From Mycogone perniciosa (lineage: Eukaryota; Ascomycota; Sordariomycetes; Hypocreales; Hypocreaceae), in assembly GCA_025331125.1 (NCBI GenBank), contig JAOALB010000027.1:310001-374000 (forward strand): a DNA stretch of 64,000 bases, read 5' to 3'. The notes beneath the pieces were generated by a model. That model did no database searches, was not told where the DNA came from, and saw only the letters and a list, made by a program, of their open reading frames with translations. Shown piece by piece: positions 35,381 to 47,738 of this stretch. The position numbers and the translations under genes were made by a program. Each line of letters opens with the position of its first letter. Position 1 is the stretch's first letter.

Positions 35381-37979
35381 TCATTCTTCAATCTCGCCTT
35401 CCTCGCTGCCGCTTCTGACATCCTTGGGGGGTGCTGGAGGAGACTTGTTGCGCTGACGGCCATCACGAGGGGGGGTGCGCTCACGAGAACGTTCTCTTCT
35501 GGGCCTCTGTATGGGTTTGTTAGCAAACCTTCTTTTGGGTAGACGAGAGGATGCCTATGGCCTAGTCTTCTCACCTTGGAGTCCCTCGAATCCTTGCGGG
35601 CGTAGTCGTCTTCATCGTCCTGTCGTCGACGCCGAGGAGCCGATGGACGTTCATCTCCGTAGGGGAGCTCGTCATACGAACCTCTGTCAGCACGGCGACG
35701 GTATTGTCGTTCCCGCTCCTCCTCTCTGTCTCGGCGCTCGCGATCGTAGTAACCATCGTCATCACGTCGCGAACGAGGTGGACGGTCAAGATCTCGCTCG
35801 CGGTCCCGATCACGATCGCGGTCACGGCGTTGTGGTGGTGGGGATAGGCGGCCACGTTCACTAGATAGGAGGGTTTCTGCCATGGTAGATTTGCGGTGGT
35901 TCCGCTCACGCTCGGCAATAGCCTTTCGCCGGTCCGCTTCGTATGGATCTGGCTCCGGGCTGCGACTACGCCTAGCACCACGTCCACCACTACGATGTGA
36001 ACGCTCACCTCTGGATCGTTCCCTTTCGCGTCGAGACAGGTCTCTCTCACTAGAGAGTCGGTCGGGGCGTCGGTGGGTACGATCGGCTTCCTCTTTCTCC
36101 CGCAATCTACGCAGGTGTTTCTCGAAAGCGCTTCGTCGAAATTCTTCGGAAGCAACGGCCTGGAACTCATCTGCTTTCAGTAGTCGTGGCCGTACCTTGT
36201 CATATGTGTCACCAAGCGCGACGGGAGGTTCCAGTCGCTTTATGTAAGCACGAAGGTCATCAATTGCTCGACGTTGCTGTCGATCAGGTTGTCTGTCATC
36301 GTCACGCTTTGAAGCACGTTTCTCGCGGAGCTAGTTTAGGGTCTTAGTGATACTTGTGCAGTAAAAAACCGGGGTTTGGATGCGCCTTACCTGGTCGAAA
36401 ATGAGTTTGAGAGTGTCCCGATCAAGGTTAGCAGTACGTGGATCATCTTTCATGATGGATAAGAACTCCTCCAGGTCGCTTCCGGGGGTAAGATCAAACC
36501 GCTTATCCTATTCGAGCTTGCGTTAGTGTCTTATCATTAAATGATGGATGAACTGGGAGAAGATGACTTACTTCGAGAACATCGAGTACAATGTTTCTGG
36601 GGCCTCGGAGAATACGTTCCTCTTCCTCTACCACATCCCAGAATAGTTCTTGGGGGGTAGATCCATTTTGGCCAACCATGTTCGTGTAGCGTTCGTCATT
36701 TACAACCAGAGGAATGATGTGGCTCCATTTGGTTCCCGCGTTGATTTTGCCGTCCTTTCGAAGGGAAGCTAGCAACTGTTTGAACGCGTCTCTAGCAACA
36801 CGTTCCTTGCGGAACTTCCGGTTCTTCTCCTCTTGCTTGGAGTCGATAAAGGCACGCTCGAGTCCCTTCATGTGATTTTGGAAAGCTGTGAGGATGTCAA
36901 ACTGGCTGAGAGTTTGGTATTTCTCATGCTCCTGGAAAGATGGGGTGGATGAAATGATTGATCTGGCATCAGACCAGCGAGTGTATGCCTCCAGATTAAG
37001 CTTTGGGAGCAACTCGATCAAGCCATCCATGGCACTCTTTCTCAAGTTGGCCTGTTGTTGCTTGTGAGTTTTCTTGAGTCCAATAATGTACTCTTCGAAA
37101 AGCTGCCGGCGCTCCTCCTTATCATCAGTGGAGCGGAAGATGGTCTCTGCCTCTATTATAGGCAGAGCCGTCTTCCACCGAGTGTAATGGGTGATCTCAG
37201 GGTGCCGTTTCAGCATGGTTTCGAAGTCAGAGCGAAGCTTTGTCAATCTCTCCTTGGCACGTTCCTTGTCCTGGAGGATCATGTCCTGGCAGTACTTCTC
37301 GAAAGCCTCTCGTCTATCCTTGGGATCCTTGATCGCACGAAACTGTTGATCTCGAGCGATTGCACGGATGGTCTGTTCCCAAGTCCAGTCAGGCTGGACA
37401 TTATTACGCCGGAGCAGCTTGGCAAAAGCGGCTTCCGCCTCCTCAAGGGTGGCATATTCAGGGTCATTCGTGGCGGGAACGAAGGCTTGTGCCTTGGGAT
37501 CATTGTCATACGTCAACTGACGGGATTCTGGGAATGAGTCGCGGGGTTCGCGAGTGTCGCGAGAGTGGCGAGAGTCATGAGGGTTCTCTGTATGATGACT
37601 GCCACCCTGGTATGGAGCTTGGGGAACAGGAGCACCCGGCCCATTCACAGCACCGAGAGCTTTCTTGAAAGCTTCGGGCATCTCCCACGAACTTTGCTCG
37701 GTTTCAGTATTGTACCAATACTTTCGCCCGCCCTCTGCCGTATACTCCTTCCAAGGCTGCGACGCCAAAGCGCGCTGGCAACAAACAAAACAAGTCAGCA
37801 AAACGCGCGATTTCACGGGACGACAGAGAGCTCACCTCAGCCGGAGTCATCATGTCCTCTGGCTTGGTCCATTGCGTCACTTTGGTCGTTGCATTGTAGT
37901 AGTAGACCCGTCCTTCTGGCGTTTTGTGTTCTTGCCAGACCGGGGCCTGCTGGCCAAAGGCGGGAGCAAAGCCGCTCAT
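35381..37979 (-). CDS. PRP40: U1 snRNP-associated splicing factor Prp40
   Basis: Prp40 bridges the 5' splice site-bound U1 snRNP and the branch-site protein early in spliceosome assembly. Five exons on the minus strand (37836-37979, 36572-37774, 36391-36507, 35575-36330, 35381-35506) join in frame to 781 aa. The introns are 61, 64, 60 and about 68 nt. Two WW domains open the protein (EGRVYYYNATTKVTQWTKP at about 22-40, then GRKYWYNTETEQSSWEMP). A series of FF domains follows (ATLEEAEAAFAKLLRRNNV, DRREAFEKYCQDMI, ERRQLFEEYI, RVARDAFKQLL). The C-terminus is an Arg/Asp/Ser-rich tail ending GEIEE. The tail's last 41 residues need the final 68-nt intron removed; read-through gives a hydrophobic, unrelated end. 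It is divergent from TRS65. Confidence 0.94.
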
Positions 37980-38383
37980 CTTGTGCACACGAGGTGCGAT
38001 GCACTCGGAATCGTAGATAGATAGATCACTAGTGATGGAATTCCTGGTGCGCGGGCTTGCGCAAGCAGGTCGACTGATGTTTGTTTTGGTCGAACCTGGG
38101 GTTGCTGGAGTTTGCAGAAAGCTAGCGGTAGCTTGGTGGGTTTCAACTTTCAACTTTCAACTTTCAACATTTTGGTGCACGGACCACCACGGCGAAATTG
38201 TGGTGCTTGCGGCTTAGTAAGCAATCCCTTATTCCAACGTCTCACCTAGACGCTCACATTGGGGGGTTCTATCACACGCTCTACAGTCTGTCGCGGCCCA
38301 GGTGAAAAGACACTGACTAATAACACAAAAATATTTGATGACTTTATTGCGAATGAATTGAAATTCAGTTTTGACTCAGAAAG
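37980..38383. promoter_or_regulatory. Divergent promoter region PRP40 / TRS65
   Basis: 404 bp between the two starts. It contains four perfect tandem copies of TTTCAAC (38141-38168) and a short TAGA repeat near 38015-38025. Confidence 0.6.
38141..38168. repeat. Tandem (TTTCAAC)x4 in the PRP40/TRS65 promoter
   Basis: Four exact head-to-tail copies of a 7-bp unit lie roughly midway between the divergent start codons. Whether they bind a factor is unknown. Confidence 0.85.
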
Positions 38384-40242
38384 ATGTCAGATCACGATAC
38401 CGTAACGACGGAGGACCTCACTGGTGTCCAAGCCACTACCGATCCTGCTGCTGGTTTCGTCAACCAGTCTTACTTGACATATCTCATCCCCTTTCAGACC
38501 AACATAAACTTGGAAGAGACGTTAAAGGATTATGATGGCTCAAAACCGATAGTCGAATCCATAGAACAAAGGGATACGTTGTTTTTCGGTATACTATCAA
38601 CTGACCTCACCGCTACCTCACGTGCCCCTAACTAACATGACCATCTTTAGATGAGACTGTTGATGTTCTGCTCATCTTGAAGACGCCATGGCTGCCGAGA
38701 AGGGAACTTGGCTCTCATCTCAGCAGACTTTCTATATCATTGGAGGCTCAGATTGTGAATAGCAGCGTGCCTGGTCGTGATTCACCAAATGCCACAGAAA
38801 ACATCTTCTCCGGGAGGATACCAGACACTAGCGATCCCTTCATCATCGCGGAGGGAAGTGACAGCGATACAGAAGATGAGGAGGTATCACGGCAGGTGTA
38901 CGCGGTATGGAAACTCCCTGTGTTCCTTGCACGACCCCGAATGCGCCTCCATAGCCCTTCTATCGTCTTCTCCGCCTCCGCGAGCCTCAGGCCAGATGGC
39001 TCGACAGAACTTAACCCTCCTGGTGCTGGATATCTCACAAGCGGCCTGCCATCGGGACTCAATCTCCTCGAGTCCTTCAGCAACGACCCAGCGCTCAATG
39101 GCGTTATGCCACGTCTGTCTGCACTGCGAGTGTCTAGAGTAGCTCCTGTCACACGACAGCAGGACCTCATGACACGTCTCCGCGCCCTGCCACAGCTCAG
39201 CGTTAAGGTCTTCCCCATCCTACATACCCGGATACGATTCTCCCGCCCTAGTACGACGCCCCTAAGCTCTGCCATTATCGCTCTCCTGGAAATCGACTTC
39301 ACTCCTCACTTTCACTGCGAGGCCCTCCTCGATGAGATCAAGCTGGCAACCCCCAGTGGCAAGGTTGAGAACCTCAACGACGAGGCAGGCATGAAACTGC
39401 CTCTCAGTTGTGTCTCCCATGACCACGTCACGTTCCTCTACCACATCAAGCCTTATCACAGCGAGACCACCCCCAAGGACACCACAGAAAACCTCGAAAT
39501 CTCCATCTCTACCACCGTCCACGTCGTTCCTGGAGTCTGCACCCCACGCCTCACCATGAGCTGGACCACCACCATCGACTTCTCTACCCCGGTCAACCCC
39601 AACTTCGGCCCAGCAGCCGAGGCAGGCATCCAACGCTCACACCGTCCCGCTCAACTCTCCATCGGCGGCAGCCAATCCCTCAAACCTCCCTCCACCATCC
39701 GTCCAGACGCCCTCCCAGCCCTCGAAGCCTCTACCAACCGCACCGAAGCTATAGCCCCAGACCTAGGCATCACAATGTCCTTCACAGCCCCCTCTGGCCC
39801 TATTCACCCCGGCGACATCTTCTCCTGGACTGTCTACGTCGTCAACCGCGCCGTCGAGAAGAACGCCCGACCCCCGCGCAAGCTCGCTTTTGTCGCCGTC
39901 CCTAAGCGTCGACGCAACGAAGTACGACCCATCCAGCCCCCATCCACCGGGTCACGACGCCGCGGCGAGAAGGAAATTGCAGATGCGGTCCTAGACGAGA
40001 ACGTACTCCACGCTATGCAGAAGAGCGCGGCGGTCGAGTCTTCAGACCTTATCTGCCTCAGCGCGGACACGCGGGTTGGTCCCGTAGCCCCGGGTGCCTG
40101 CCACGTCGTGGAGTTACAGTTCCTAGCTCTGCGAGAAGGCATCGTAGGCCTCGAGGCAATTCGGGTGGTGGACCTTGGCTCACAAGAACATGTTGATATT
40201 AGAGATTTACCGACCATGATTGTAGAGCCAGTGGCCGCCTAA
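38384..40242 (+). CDS. TRS65: TRAPP complex subunit Trs65
   Basis: Subunit of the TRAPPII tether/exchange factor acting on Rab11-type GTPases (Ypt31/32, and in filamentous fungi RabE) at the late Golgi. Two exons (38384-38588 and 38651-40242; intron 62 nt) join at a split Asp codon to 598 aa. The recognisable part is the C-terminal beta-sandwich domain of the Trs65 family, with ISWTVYVVNR-like segment FSWTVYVVNRAV and the end block LICLSADTRVGPVAPGACHV followed by VVDLGSQEHVDIRDLPTMIV. The N-terminal half is less conserved and contains an acidic SDSDTEDEEVS stretch. It is convergent with SLD3, 195 bp apart. Confidence 0.85.
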
Positions 40243-40437
40243 AAAATGAGACACTCAAACCATACTAGCCATGTTCTAATCATTTCTCTAATACAAATAC
40301 TTTTTTTGGGTGTCACATAATCTTACTCATACAATAGCTGCTTTGATTCTAAAACGCCGTCCCATTCCATGTTGCAACTTATGCAAGAAAAACACCCAGA
40401 TGCCTCCAATACTCCGCAAATGCTTTTCATGCTCCCA

Positions 40438-43345
40438 TCATAACAAGTCATCCAAGTCATCATCCCACCCCAACCTCTCGTATATAGACTTCTCCTGTGG
40501 CACAGATTTGGCATCAGGAGTGACGCATATATCGATCATTTTAGTTGCTTTCTTTACTGGCGTTTCAAAAACTCCAAGACCCCCAGATCTAGACTCCTGA
40601 CGTGGTTTCACCGCACTACCAGGGATGAGAATGTCACTGGAAGACGTCGCCCTCCTGTCCATGAGAGGTGAGGAAGGTGGCATAGCTGGCTGTTCATCTG
40701 CAGGCCGACGTATGAAACTATGCCTTATCGATTTGATTGGCGTATCCCCTACTGCGTCCATATCTGGTGATGGACTGCGTTGGTATACATTCTTCCGTGT
40801 TGTTGACGGCACAAAGGCCCCAACGCTCGATGGAGGGATCAAGTCCACAGCACTCTCGAGAGGACTCCCTTCTGATTTCAGGGGCATCATGTTCTTAAAG
40901 CGGTTGTTTGCCGGTGTGGCTTTCACTTGGATAGCTGAAGGCATAGAGCTTCTGGATGGTCTTTTCATCTCTGAATTATGGTGTCAGCTTTCTGTGCCTT
41001 GAAGAAATTGAACAGGAGACTTACTTTTCACTGCAAGACTGGCAGATGACCGGCGCTCGTCCGCTTCAGCCATGGCCTTGCCAACAACACCTCGATTCGG
41101 TTTTCTCAGAGCTGAGATGGCCTCTTTTAGTTCGGCTTCAACCTCGGCTTTCTTATTGGCCTTGGTATCCTGCAAATTGTTCATGCTGCTACTCCGCGAG
41201 AGAGAGGAGACCCTTCTCTGGGACTCGTTTGACTGATGTGTCTTTAGGCCATCTGAATCGACCATCTCTCGCTTGATACTCGGGATGGCTGTAGCCGTAG
41301 CTGATCGCAGCAGAGCAATGGCGTTGCTAGGTCCTCTCGATACGCTTCTCTGGCGCTGCTGTTCCATGGAGAGAGCCCGCTGTAGAGTTCTGCGAGAGGT
41401 ATGCGCAGTCGGTCGTTTGGTAGCAGAACCAGGCTTCTGATCTCGCACATGTGATAAGCGCTTCGCCGACTTAGACTTGGAAGGGGCAATGATAGAAGGG
41501 CCACCAAGTTTGCGGTTAATGGAGTCGCAAAACTCTGGTAAACGTGCTGAGAAACTGGTGTCATGTTAGCGATGGATCACGAAACCTAGTAAAGAGAACC
41601 CACAATGGCACAATAACGTCAACACAGAAATCTTTCAAAGGTTCAGAGGAAGGCTTTTTCTCCAGACTGCCATCCAACATCATTTGTGCAGATTGCGAGT
41701 CTTCAAGCAGAAGTTGGTCATCGGTAGCCGTGGATTGCCAGATAGTCAGACGATCAGCGTGAACATCTATCAAAACCGGAAGATTATGTTTGTTGCGCTT
41801 CTTGGGTTGCAGTTGCGTAGATGTCTGCTGATCTTGAGTATCCGCAGCACCTGGAAGAGTAGGCAGGTCACCCTCGCCAGCCTCGCCTGCAGCCTTCAGG
41901 GGCTCTAGAGCAAGGATTTCCATGATGAGGATCATTTGAAGTTGGGTCTCCCTCGTGCGGAGTATGGAAACAAGAGACTTGATCTGCGACGCCGAAATAC
42001 CAGTCTCATCTTCCTTTGGTTCCGGCATGTTGGCACTCCACCACCTCCGTACACTGTCGTCTTCCAGGGGGTAAAGGCCGTCTTTGCCTATCTTCATCTT
42101 CTTCGGTTTCCGCTTTCGTTTACGGCCTTCGTCGGAACTCTCAATGTGGTCCTTCAATTTGGAGATAAGTTCTGGTATTGTCTCAAGATACTTCTTATCG
42201 ATCTGAACTGTCGTGAGTATGAGACTCTTCAGAAACTCTATCAAGTCGGCCATATCTAGGTTGGCCTCCAAGTCCAAATGGAAGGTTGACCGGGCTCGAG
42301 ATAGCGGCCCTTTGGCGAAATACGCAAGCGAGCCCTATGAGATGGTAAGCATGTTCCCTTCTACTCTCTTTTCTTGCCAAGAACTTACCATGGACTTGTA
42401 CAACGCATCGAAATAATGAGTTCTGATGTTGTCAAAAAGATCATCTGCCGTCTGCTGCCGGCCGGGCTCTTGTTCCACTGTCAAATCAGGAACTTGGGGC
42501 GGGATATTTTTGGTTTCTTCGGCTCCAACTCTTGTATGCTGTTCCGGCTTAATTTCTGGTGATGGTAGTTGAGACAACCCGACATCAGGCTCGAGCGTAG
42601 GCTCTAGTTTCATATTCTCGTCGAATACAGATTGTGACCTTGCTCGCTTTTTCATCATCGACTGTATAGCTTCAATGGCGGCTCTCTTTTTCTTCTGGTC
42701 ATGATGCATGTGAGGCGTAGTTGTTGTGTGACCACCGGGGTGGTCTTGTCGTTCTGGTTTGACTGAATGAAGACGTTCATGCGCGACGGCTGTGGCGTTC
42801 TTCGCTAAGCTTTCCAAATCCACCCACGAGCCCAACTTGCATATGACGTAAAGCCCATTTTCTTGTCGTTCCAAGGCGTAAATGGTTCCTCTCGATTCAT
42901 TGCGTGCGATCAGGACGATAGGGACTGAGCCCATGCGACATTCCAGGTCGAGGATCTTGATATGTGATTCATAGAAGCGGGACTGTGGGAAGTCGCCATG
43001 GGATGCAGCCATGTCAATATGCGCCAAAGGAAGCTTTTCTCGTGGCAGAAGCATCAACGGATGCAGGACGCGGGGCGGAATGTGCAGATTTGGCGGATGA
43101 GGCTATACAACGGTTGTTAGCAGCAGCAAACGACCAAACCAAGCTCTCATACTGCCAACCTTCACAGCAATGGATGGCTTGAGCAAGTGCTCCATGGCCA
43201 CAGAGGTTTCTCGCTTCCTCTTGCGGCTCTCGGGCGCAACGACTCCATGGTTGCGGTTCAGACTGCCCTCCGAACTAGGAGTCAAGATGCCCGGTCGCGC
43301 ACGCGACGCGTCTTCGACTGCGCTGAGCAGCAAAGAAGAGGACAT
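40438..43345 (-). CDS. SLD3: DNA replication initiation protein Sld3
   Basis: Sld3 recruits Cdc45 to licensed origins and, once phosphorylated by S-CDK, binds Dpb11. Five exons on the minus strand (43160-43345, 42389-43102, 41604-42334, 41025-41554, 40438-40970) join in frame to 897 aa; the introns are 57, 54, 49 and 54 nt. The family core is the Cdc45-binding region around YFDALYKSMGSLAYFAKG followed by PLSRARSTFHLD, which spans the exon 2/3 junction and so confirms it. A further block is VPFFSARLPEFCDSINRKLGGP, across the exon 3/4 junction. The C-terminal part is Ser/Pro-rich with possible CDK sites, including SPSPDMDAVGDTPIKS and ETPVKK, and ends in an acidic GWDDDLDDLL. Intron 1 uses a weak GTTGGC donor. 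An ACGCGT box lies about 160 bp upstream. Confidence 0.85.
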
Positions 43346-43503
43346 GGGAAGGAGATGAGGGTCATTCGTCACTAAGCATTGCTGATTATGGCGCTTGAGA
43401 GGAGATGAGAAGAGGGAGCGCAGGTAGAAGTCGTTACTACTAGATAAGAGGGATGATGCCTTGTCGCCCTTCGTTCAAAGTGGGGATTAAATTAATTGAA
43501 TAG

Positions 43504-43509
43504 ACGCGT
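43504..43509. promoter_or_regulatory. MluI cell-cycle box (ACGCGT) upstream of SLD3
   Basis: ACGCGT lies about 160 bp before the SLD3 ATG, inside the 11-mer TAGACGCGTCG that also occurs upstream of MCM7 (12632-12642). MBF control of G1/S genes through this box is known in yeasts; its use here is inferred. Confidence 0.5.
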
Positions 43510-44040
43510 CGACAAAGTAACTACGTAGCACCAAGTACGCGCTTCTCGATTGACAGTGACGTCTCAAGTAGTGTCAGGGAACGTACTCCGTACCCTCTAA
43601 TTGAATGCTGGAGCGCTAGGCCGTTTGTGGCCGTATTGCTCAACACCAATAAACCGACAAATGAGCTGAGATGGATATCATTCAAGGGCAACACGGAGTG
43701 CCACCCGTTAACCAGCTGACCAACCGCAGGTCCGTCACGCTGCAACAAGCAACAATCTGTCTATTGATTTAGAGTTCATATGCTGGTTACGGGCTGACCG
43801 TTGCCCACCACCACCCGTGAGATCGGTGGCTTTGGCCTTTCATTCTGGTAGAGCTCTTTAGCTTCCGCACGGAGTACTTGTGCATACAATGCATACACAC
43901 AAATCCGGGGCTGAATCACTCGGCTGGCAGCCAATTGGGAATGACTCTTCGGAGTCTACGAAGTAGCTACCATGGTCAAAAAGTAAACCGTTGAGACAGA
44001 TGACGCCTCTAATCTGCAACCCTCAATCTTCATCTCACCA

Positions 44041-44080
44041 GGCCAAAGTCAAGGCCAAAGTCAAGGCCAAAGTCAAGGCC
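44041..44080. repeat. Tandem 12-bp repeat (GGCCAAAGTCAA)x3.3
   Basis: Three perfect copies plus GGCC, in the intergenic stretch between SLD3 and the homeobox gene. Confidence 0.85.
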
Positions 44081-44668
44081 ACGTCATTGATTGTGAGAGG
44101 CTTGGAATCGTCATTTTGCACATTTGTTCTCGTTTTGTAGTACTCCGTACACACTTCAACATGCCTGATGTATTTTGAAGTTTCGCACCTTTCACATCCT
44201 CAGCTTCTAATAGCCAAGGCTCTTCCGTATGTATTTCTATGTATGTCCTCATCCAATGACTGCTCATATTTTGACCGGTAGCTTGCGTATAGGTAGTAGA
44301 ATACCTCAGCAGAGCGGTGCACCTCCGTCCCTTGTCCCAGGGGGTATTTGACTTCCATCCCAAAGCGCCTAACATGTACACAAAGGTCTCTCCCATTAGA
44401 TTAGACATCATTTCATGAGTGGCGCCGCTTGAAAACAAAAAGACATTCGTAGGAAAAAAAACAGAAACCCATAAAAAAAGCCGTTTCCTCGTATATCCTG
44501 ATTCCAATCCTTATATGTGCCCGGCAATCCTCAGCCGTAGAAAATGATGTTGTACAGCCGCGCAAAGTGAGCACGGGGAAGAGACTTGCGCCAAGTCCAA
44601 AATGTAATAGAGACAATGCAACCCAAGAGTATGCAAAAGAGCCATAGCTTTTATGTGAACCCAAAATA

Positions 44669-46359
44669 TTAGTTCTCGATATGGCTAAACCCGGAATGAG
44701 GCACGTTCATGAATTGTGCCTGCTGAAAGTTGAGTCCAGGGGATGACCTCTCTGAAGTCGAGGCATCAGACCAATAGTATTCGGTGCTTCCCCCATAGAA
44801 GTTAAAATAACCAGGCCCCATCTGAGAAGCGAACAAAGGGGTCGCAGGTTGGCTCGAGCCGCCTTTGGCACTAACGTAGCTTGATGTTGTTGTTGTTGTT
44901 GGGACTGACAGCTCAAAGCCACTAGGAAAGCTTCCCACGTTCGAGTTAACCATGCCTTCATCAGACATCACCATCTCGTATGCGGAGCCAGAATTGAACA
45001 TGCTGTCAATGATGCCTGGAGTGGTTGGTGGCGTCCGCAGGGTGGGATCGTGAACTAGGGCCGATGATGAATATTTGCTAGTCAACGGATAAGTGCCATT
45101 GTTCACAGCCTGGGTATTGGAGACGACAGGTGTATTCGGCGTGGGTGGGGCGACTGAGCCGGCGGTAACTGGTGACCTGTTTCGCTGCAAAAAGGGACTG
45201 CGGGGTGTTCCGGTCGACTTTGTGACTCGTACAGTACCATTGGCGGAGACAACACGACGCATAGAGCTGCCTTGTTCGGATCTCCTGGATGTCTCGGCAG
45301 CAGCTCTTGGCGCACCCGGGTAACTTCGGGAGCCGTTGATGGCCAAAGGAGGAGGCCGTCTATTGCGGCGGGAAGCGATGTCCATGGGCAGAGGAGATTT
45401 AAGTTGTTTGCGTGCACTTTTTGGTGAGGCATCCTGGTCCAAGTAAGATGTCTGGTATTGCGTCTGGTCAAAGTCCAGTCCCAGGTAATTGCCAAGGTAG
45501 CAGTCCGAGTCCTTGCCGTTGACTGGCAGGATCATCTCCGAGTTCAGCAGCGGCATACGGTGGCTTGACTCATCAATGTCGGCATCAGACATAGAGAAGT
45601 AATCATGCACATCCTCTGACAACGGCTCACTCTTAATCCCATCGTCCATAGTAGAAAATTGCTCCTCCTCGGTGTGGCTGAAGGCGAAAGACTGCACCGA
45701 GGTGCGGCGTGCAGCCACGGGCGGAGATGAAACATCGTTTAATTCATTGGGGCTTTCTGATGCTGAGTGCTCTGAAGGTGCATCTGGGGATAGTTCCTTA
45801 ACTGGTGAAGATTGTCGTGGTTCGGGGAAAGGAGCACTAGAGGCAACCAGGTCTCGCTTGCGGTCAGACTCCTGGTGTCCAGCCTCAGCTTCAACATGCT
45901 CCTTCTCGAGTCTTTGCTTGGCTTCATATTCCCTGATGTTGTTTTCCTTCTTTTCTCGAGCACGCCGGTTCTGAAACCAGTTCTGTTACATGGTTAGTGA
46001 CTGAGACCTTGGAAAATTACATGGATACATGAATGGATGGTAAGTACATTGATACGGGCATGGTCAACCCTCATGGATTCAGCCAGTGCCTTCTTGGTAC
46101 TGCTGTTGGGCTTATGGTTCTTCTGGAACTCGGCCTCGAGAATTTCCACCTCCTCTTTGGAAAGCCGCGGCTTTGATTCGGTTGTTCGGGTCATCTGATG
46201 GTGGTGGACCAGGTGGTTGTGGTGGGCGTGGTAAACCTCCATGGAATCGGCAAGATAGGTGGGATAGTCCGACAGTTGAGTATATGGCGCAGCAGCAAAG
46301 GCGTCAGCAACTCCGGAATATGCCCATGTTGGCCACTGTGGTTGAGTGAAAGGACCCAT
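44669..46359 (-). CDS. Homeodomain transcription factor, possibly HTF1/HOX2-like
   Basis: Sequence-specific DNA-binding regulator, nuclear. Two exons (46048-46359 and 44669-45982; intron 65 nt) join between Asn codons in the recognition helix to give 541 aa. The homeodomain covers about residues 60-117: KPRLSKEEVEILEAEFQKNH, then SSTKKALAESMRVDHARINN, then the helix-3 hallmark WFQNRRAREKK with invariant W, F, N and R. The region before it is short and His/Tyr-rich. The long C-terminus is Ser/Thr/Pro-rich with acidic patches (SMSDADIDESS), typical of activation regions. An N-terminal homeodomain with a long disordered tail resembles the factors that control phialide and conidium development in Fusarium and Magnaporthe (Htf1/Hox2). 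That assignment is from memory of the family and is not certain. The gene faces about 10 kb of DNA with no recognised gene on its 5' side. Confidence 0.88.
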
Positions 46360-46942
46360 GCTTCCAACTATTTGCTCCAGAAATTCGACGAGTTAGGGAA
46401 CGTATCGTTTAATCGGAATCGGTACAGTGATGGACTGGAGTAGTAGTGGTTGTAATCGGCGTTGTCAATGAGAGTAACCCAACGGTGGATGTAAGAGCGA
46501 GGTCCACAGATAATGTGTTAGTGGGCAAGTCGGGCCGAGGATGACGATGATGAGAACAGAAGAGAGAAAGCGAAGGAGTGCGCTTGTCTCTTTAAGAATG
46601 TTCAGAGGTGTGAAAAGGGTTGATGGGTAAGAGAAAGTTGATGACGATGAAAGGGTAAGGAGACGTGAGACAGAGCTCACTTAGACTCTGCTCTCTTGGC
46701 ACGAGGTTCTTTCAAAGGGAGCTTGATGGAGTTTAGATGAGAAGGAGAGGCGTCGAGGGGCAGGAGACGAGGGGCGGAGGGTAGATGAAGTAGTCGGTAT
46801 TAGAGGCAGAAGCAGACTGATGTTAGTAGTGGTGGTATCTGTCGGCACCGGTAGGTGGTGCCGCGCATTGTTGCGACCGGGGGTGGGCAGAGAGCTTCGG
46901 CCTGGAGGAGTAGTATGACAGGACAGGCAGACCGACCCCTGA

Positions 46943-46968
46943 CCATCAAGCCATCAAGCCATCAAGCC
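46943..46968. repeat. Tandem (CCATCAAG)x3
   Basis: Three perfect 8-bp copies plus CC, in the gene-free region upstream of the homeobox gene. Confidence 0.85.
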
Positions 46969-47046
46969 CTGGCCATCGTCAGCTCTGTGTTTGGTGGGCC
47001 GGTACTTGGAGCGACTTGCAGATGGTGCCAGGAGAAGCGTAGAGTG

Positions 47047-47088
47047 CAGAGCCCAGAGCCCAGAGCCCAGAGCTCAGAGCCCAGAACC
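47047..47088. repeat. Tandem (CAGAGCC)x6, slightly degenerate
   Basis: Six head-to-tail 7-bp units, of which four are perfect, one ends in T and one has A for G. Non-coding. Confidence 0.85.
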
Positions 47089-47738
47089 CCAGACGACTGA
47101 GCCAAAGCCTAGCTGGCAGCTAGCCCATGGGCCAGGGTTGCAGTCCGAAGACGCGCCAACTAGTAGTAGTCCACGCAGCTGCCGCGGTCGTGTGGCGCCG
47201 CCACGACTCCCCATCATGGGAACTCCCTGTCTTCAGGCCCTAGCGACTTTAGGGTGTTGTTCTCCGGATGAAGTCTCCCAGGCTCTCTTTGGTTGAGGCT
47301 CGCACAACTCGTCACTCGAGGCCAAAGCCTAAGTGAGCTCCCTGGCTGAACTAGGGTGGAACTGGGGAAGCATGAAGCCGGACACCTGGGCGTGTGCAGC
47401 AAAGACAGGGCAGGGTGAGCCTAAGCCCCAGCTTCATGCACACAAGGAGGGATCGCATGGAATCTCACGTGTTGCTCGCGGTAGTATGTAGTGGTATTTG
47501 CAAGGGCGAACCGAACGCGGTTCATAGTTGAGATTGGTGATTGTTTGGCGTCGTCATTCATCGCTATCAATCCTCGCTAGGGAGGAGGGGAGACAATGAG
47601 TACTCTGTTCTCGCACTTTGGACTTTGGACAACCGGGGGGAAATGACGTGAAAGCGACGGGCCGGTGAAAACCGGAACGCACCCGAACGAATGTCCGTCT
47701 ATCCCACGAAAAACAAGAAAAGAAAATACCGTATGGAG

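Larger units (their letters stand above)
43346..44668. other. Intergenic region, SLD3 promoter to homeobox gene 3' flank
   Basis: About 1.3 kb. The left part is the SLD3 promoter. The right part (about 44100-44668) should be 3' untranslated region of the homeobox gene; minus-strand frames there have no recognisable content. Motifs include TACTCCGTA at 43584-43592 and 44141-44149, TACGAAGTA at 43957-43965, and a 12-bp tandem repeat at 44041-44080. Confidence 0.5.

Noticed and set aside
38025..38085. A cluster of SpeI, EcoRI and SalI-type sites that looks like part of a cloning-vector polylinker
   Set aside because: Order and spacing do not match a vector I know, and the flanking DNA continues as the PRP40/TRS65 promoter with both reading frames intact. 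Chance occurrence is more likely than contamination.
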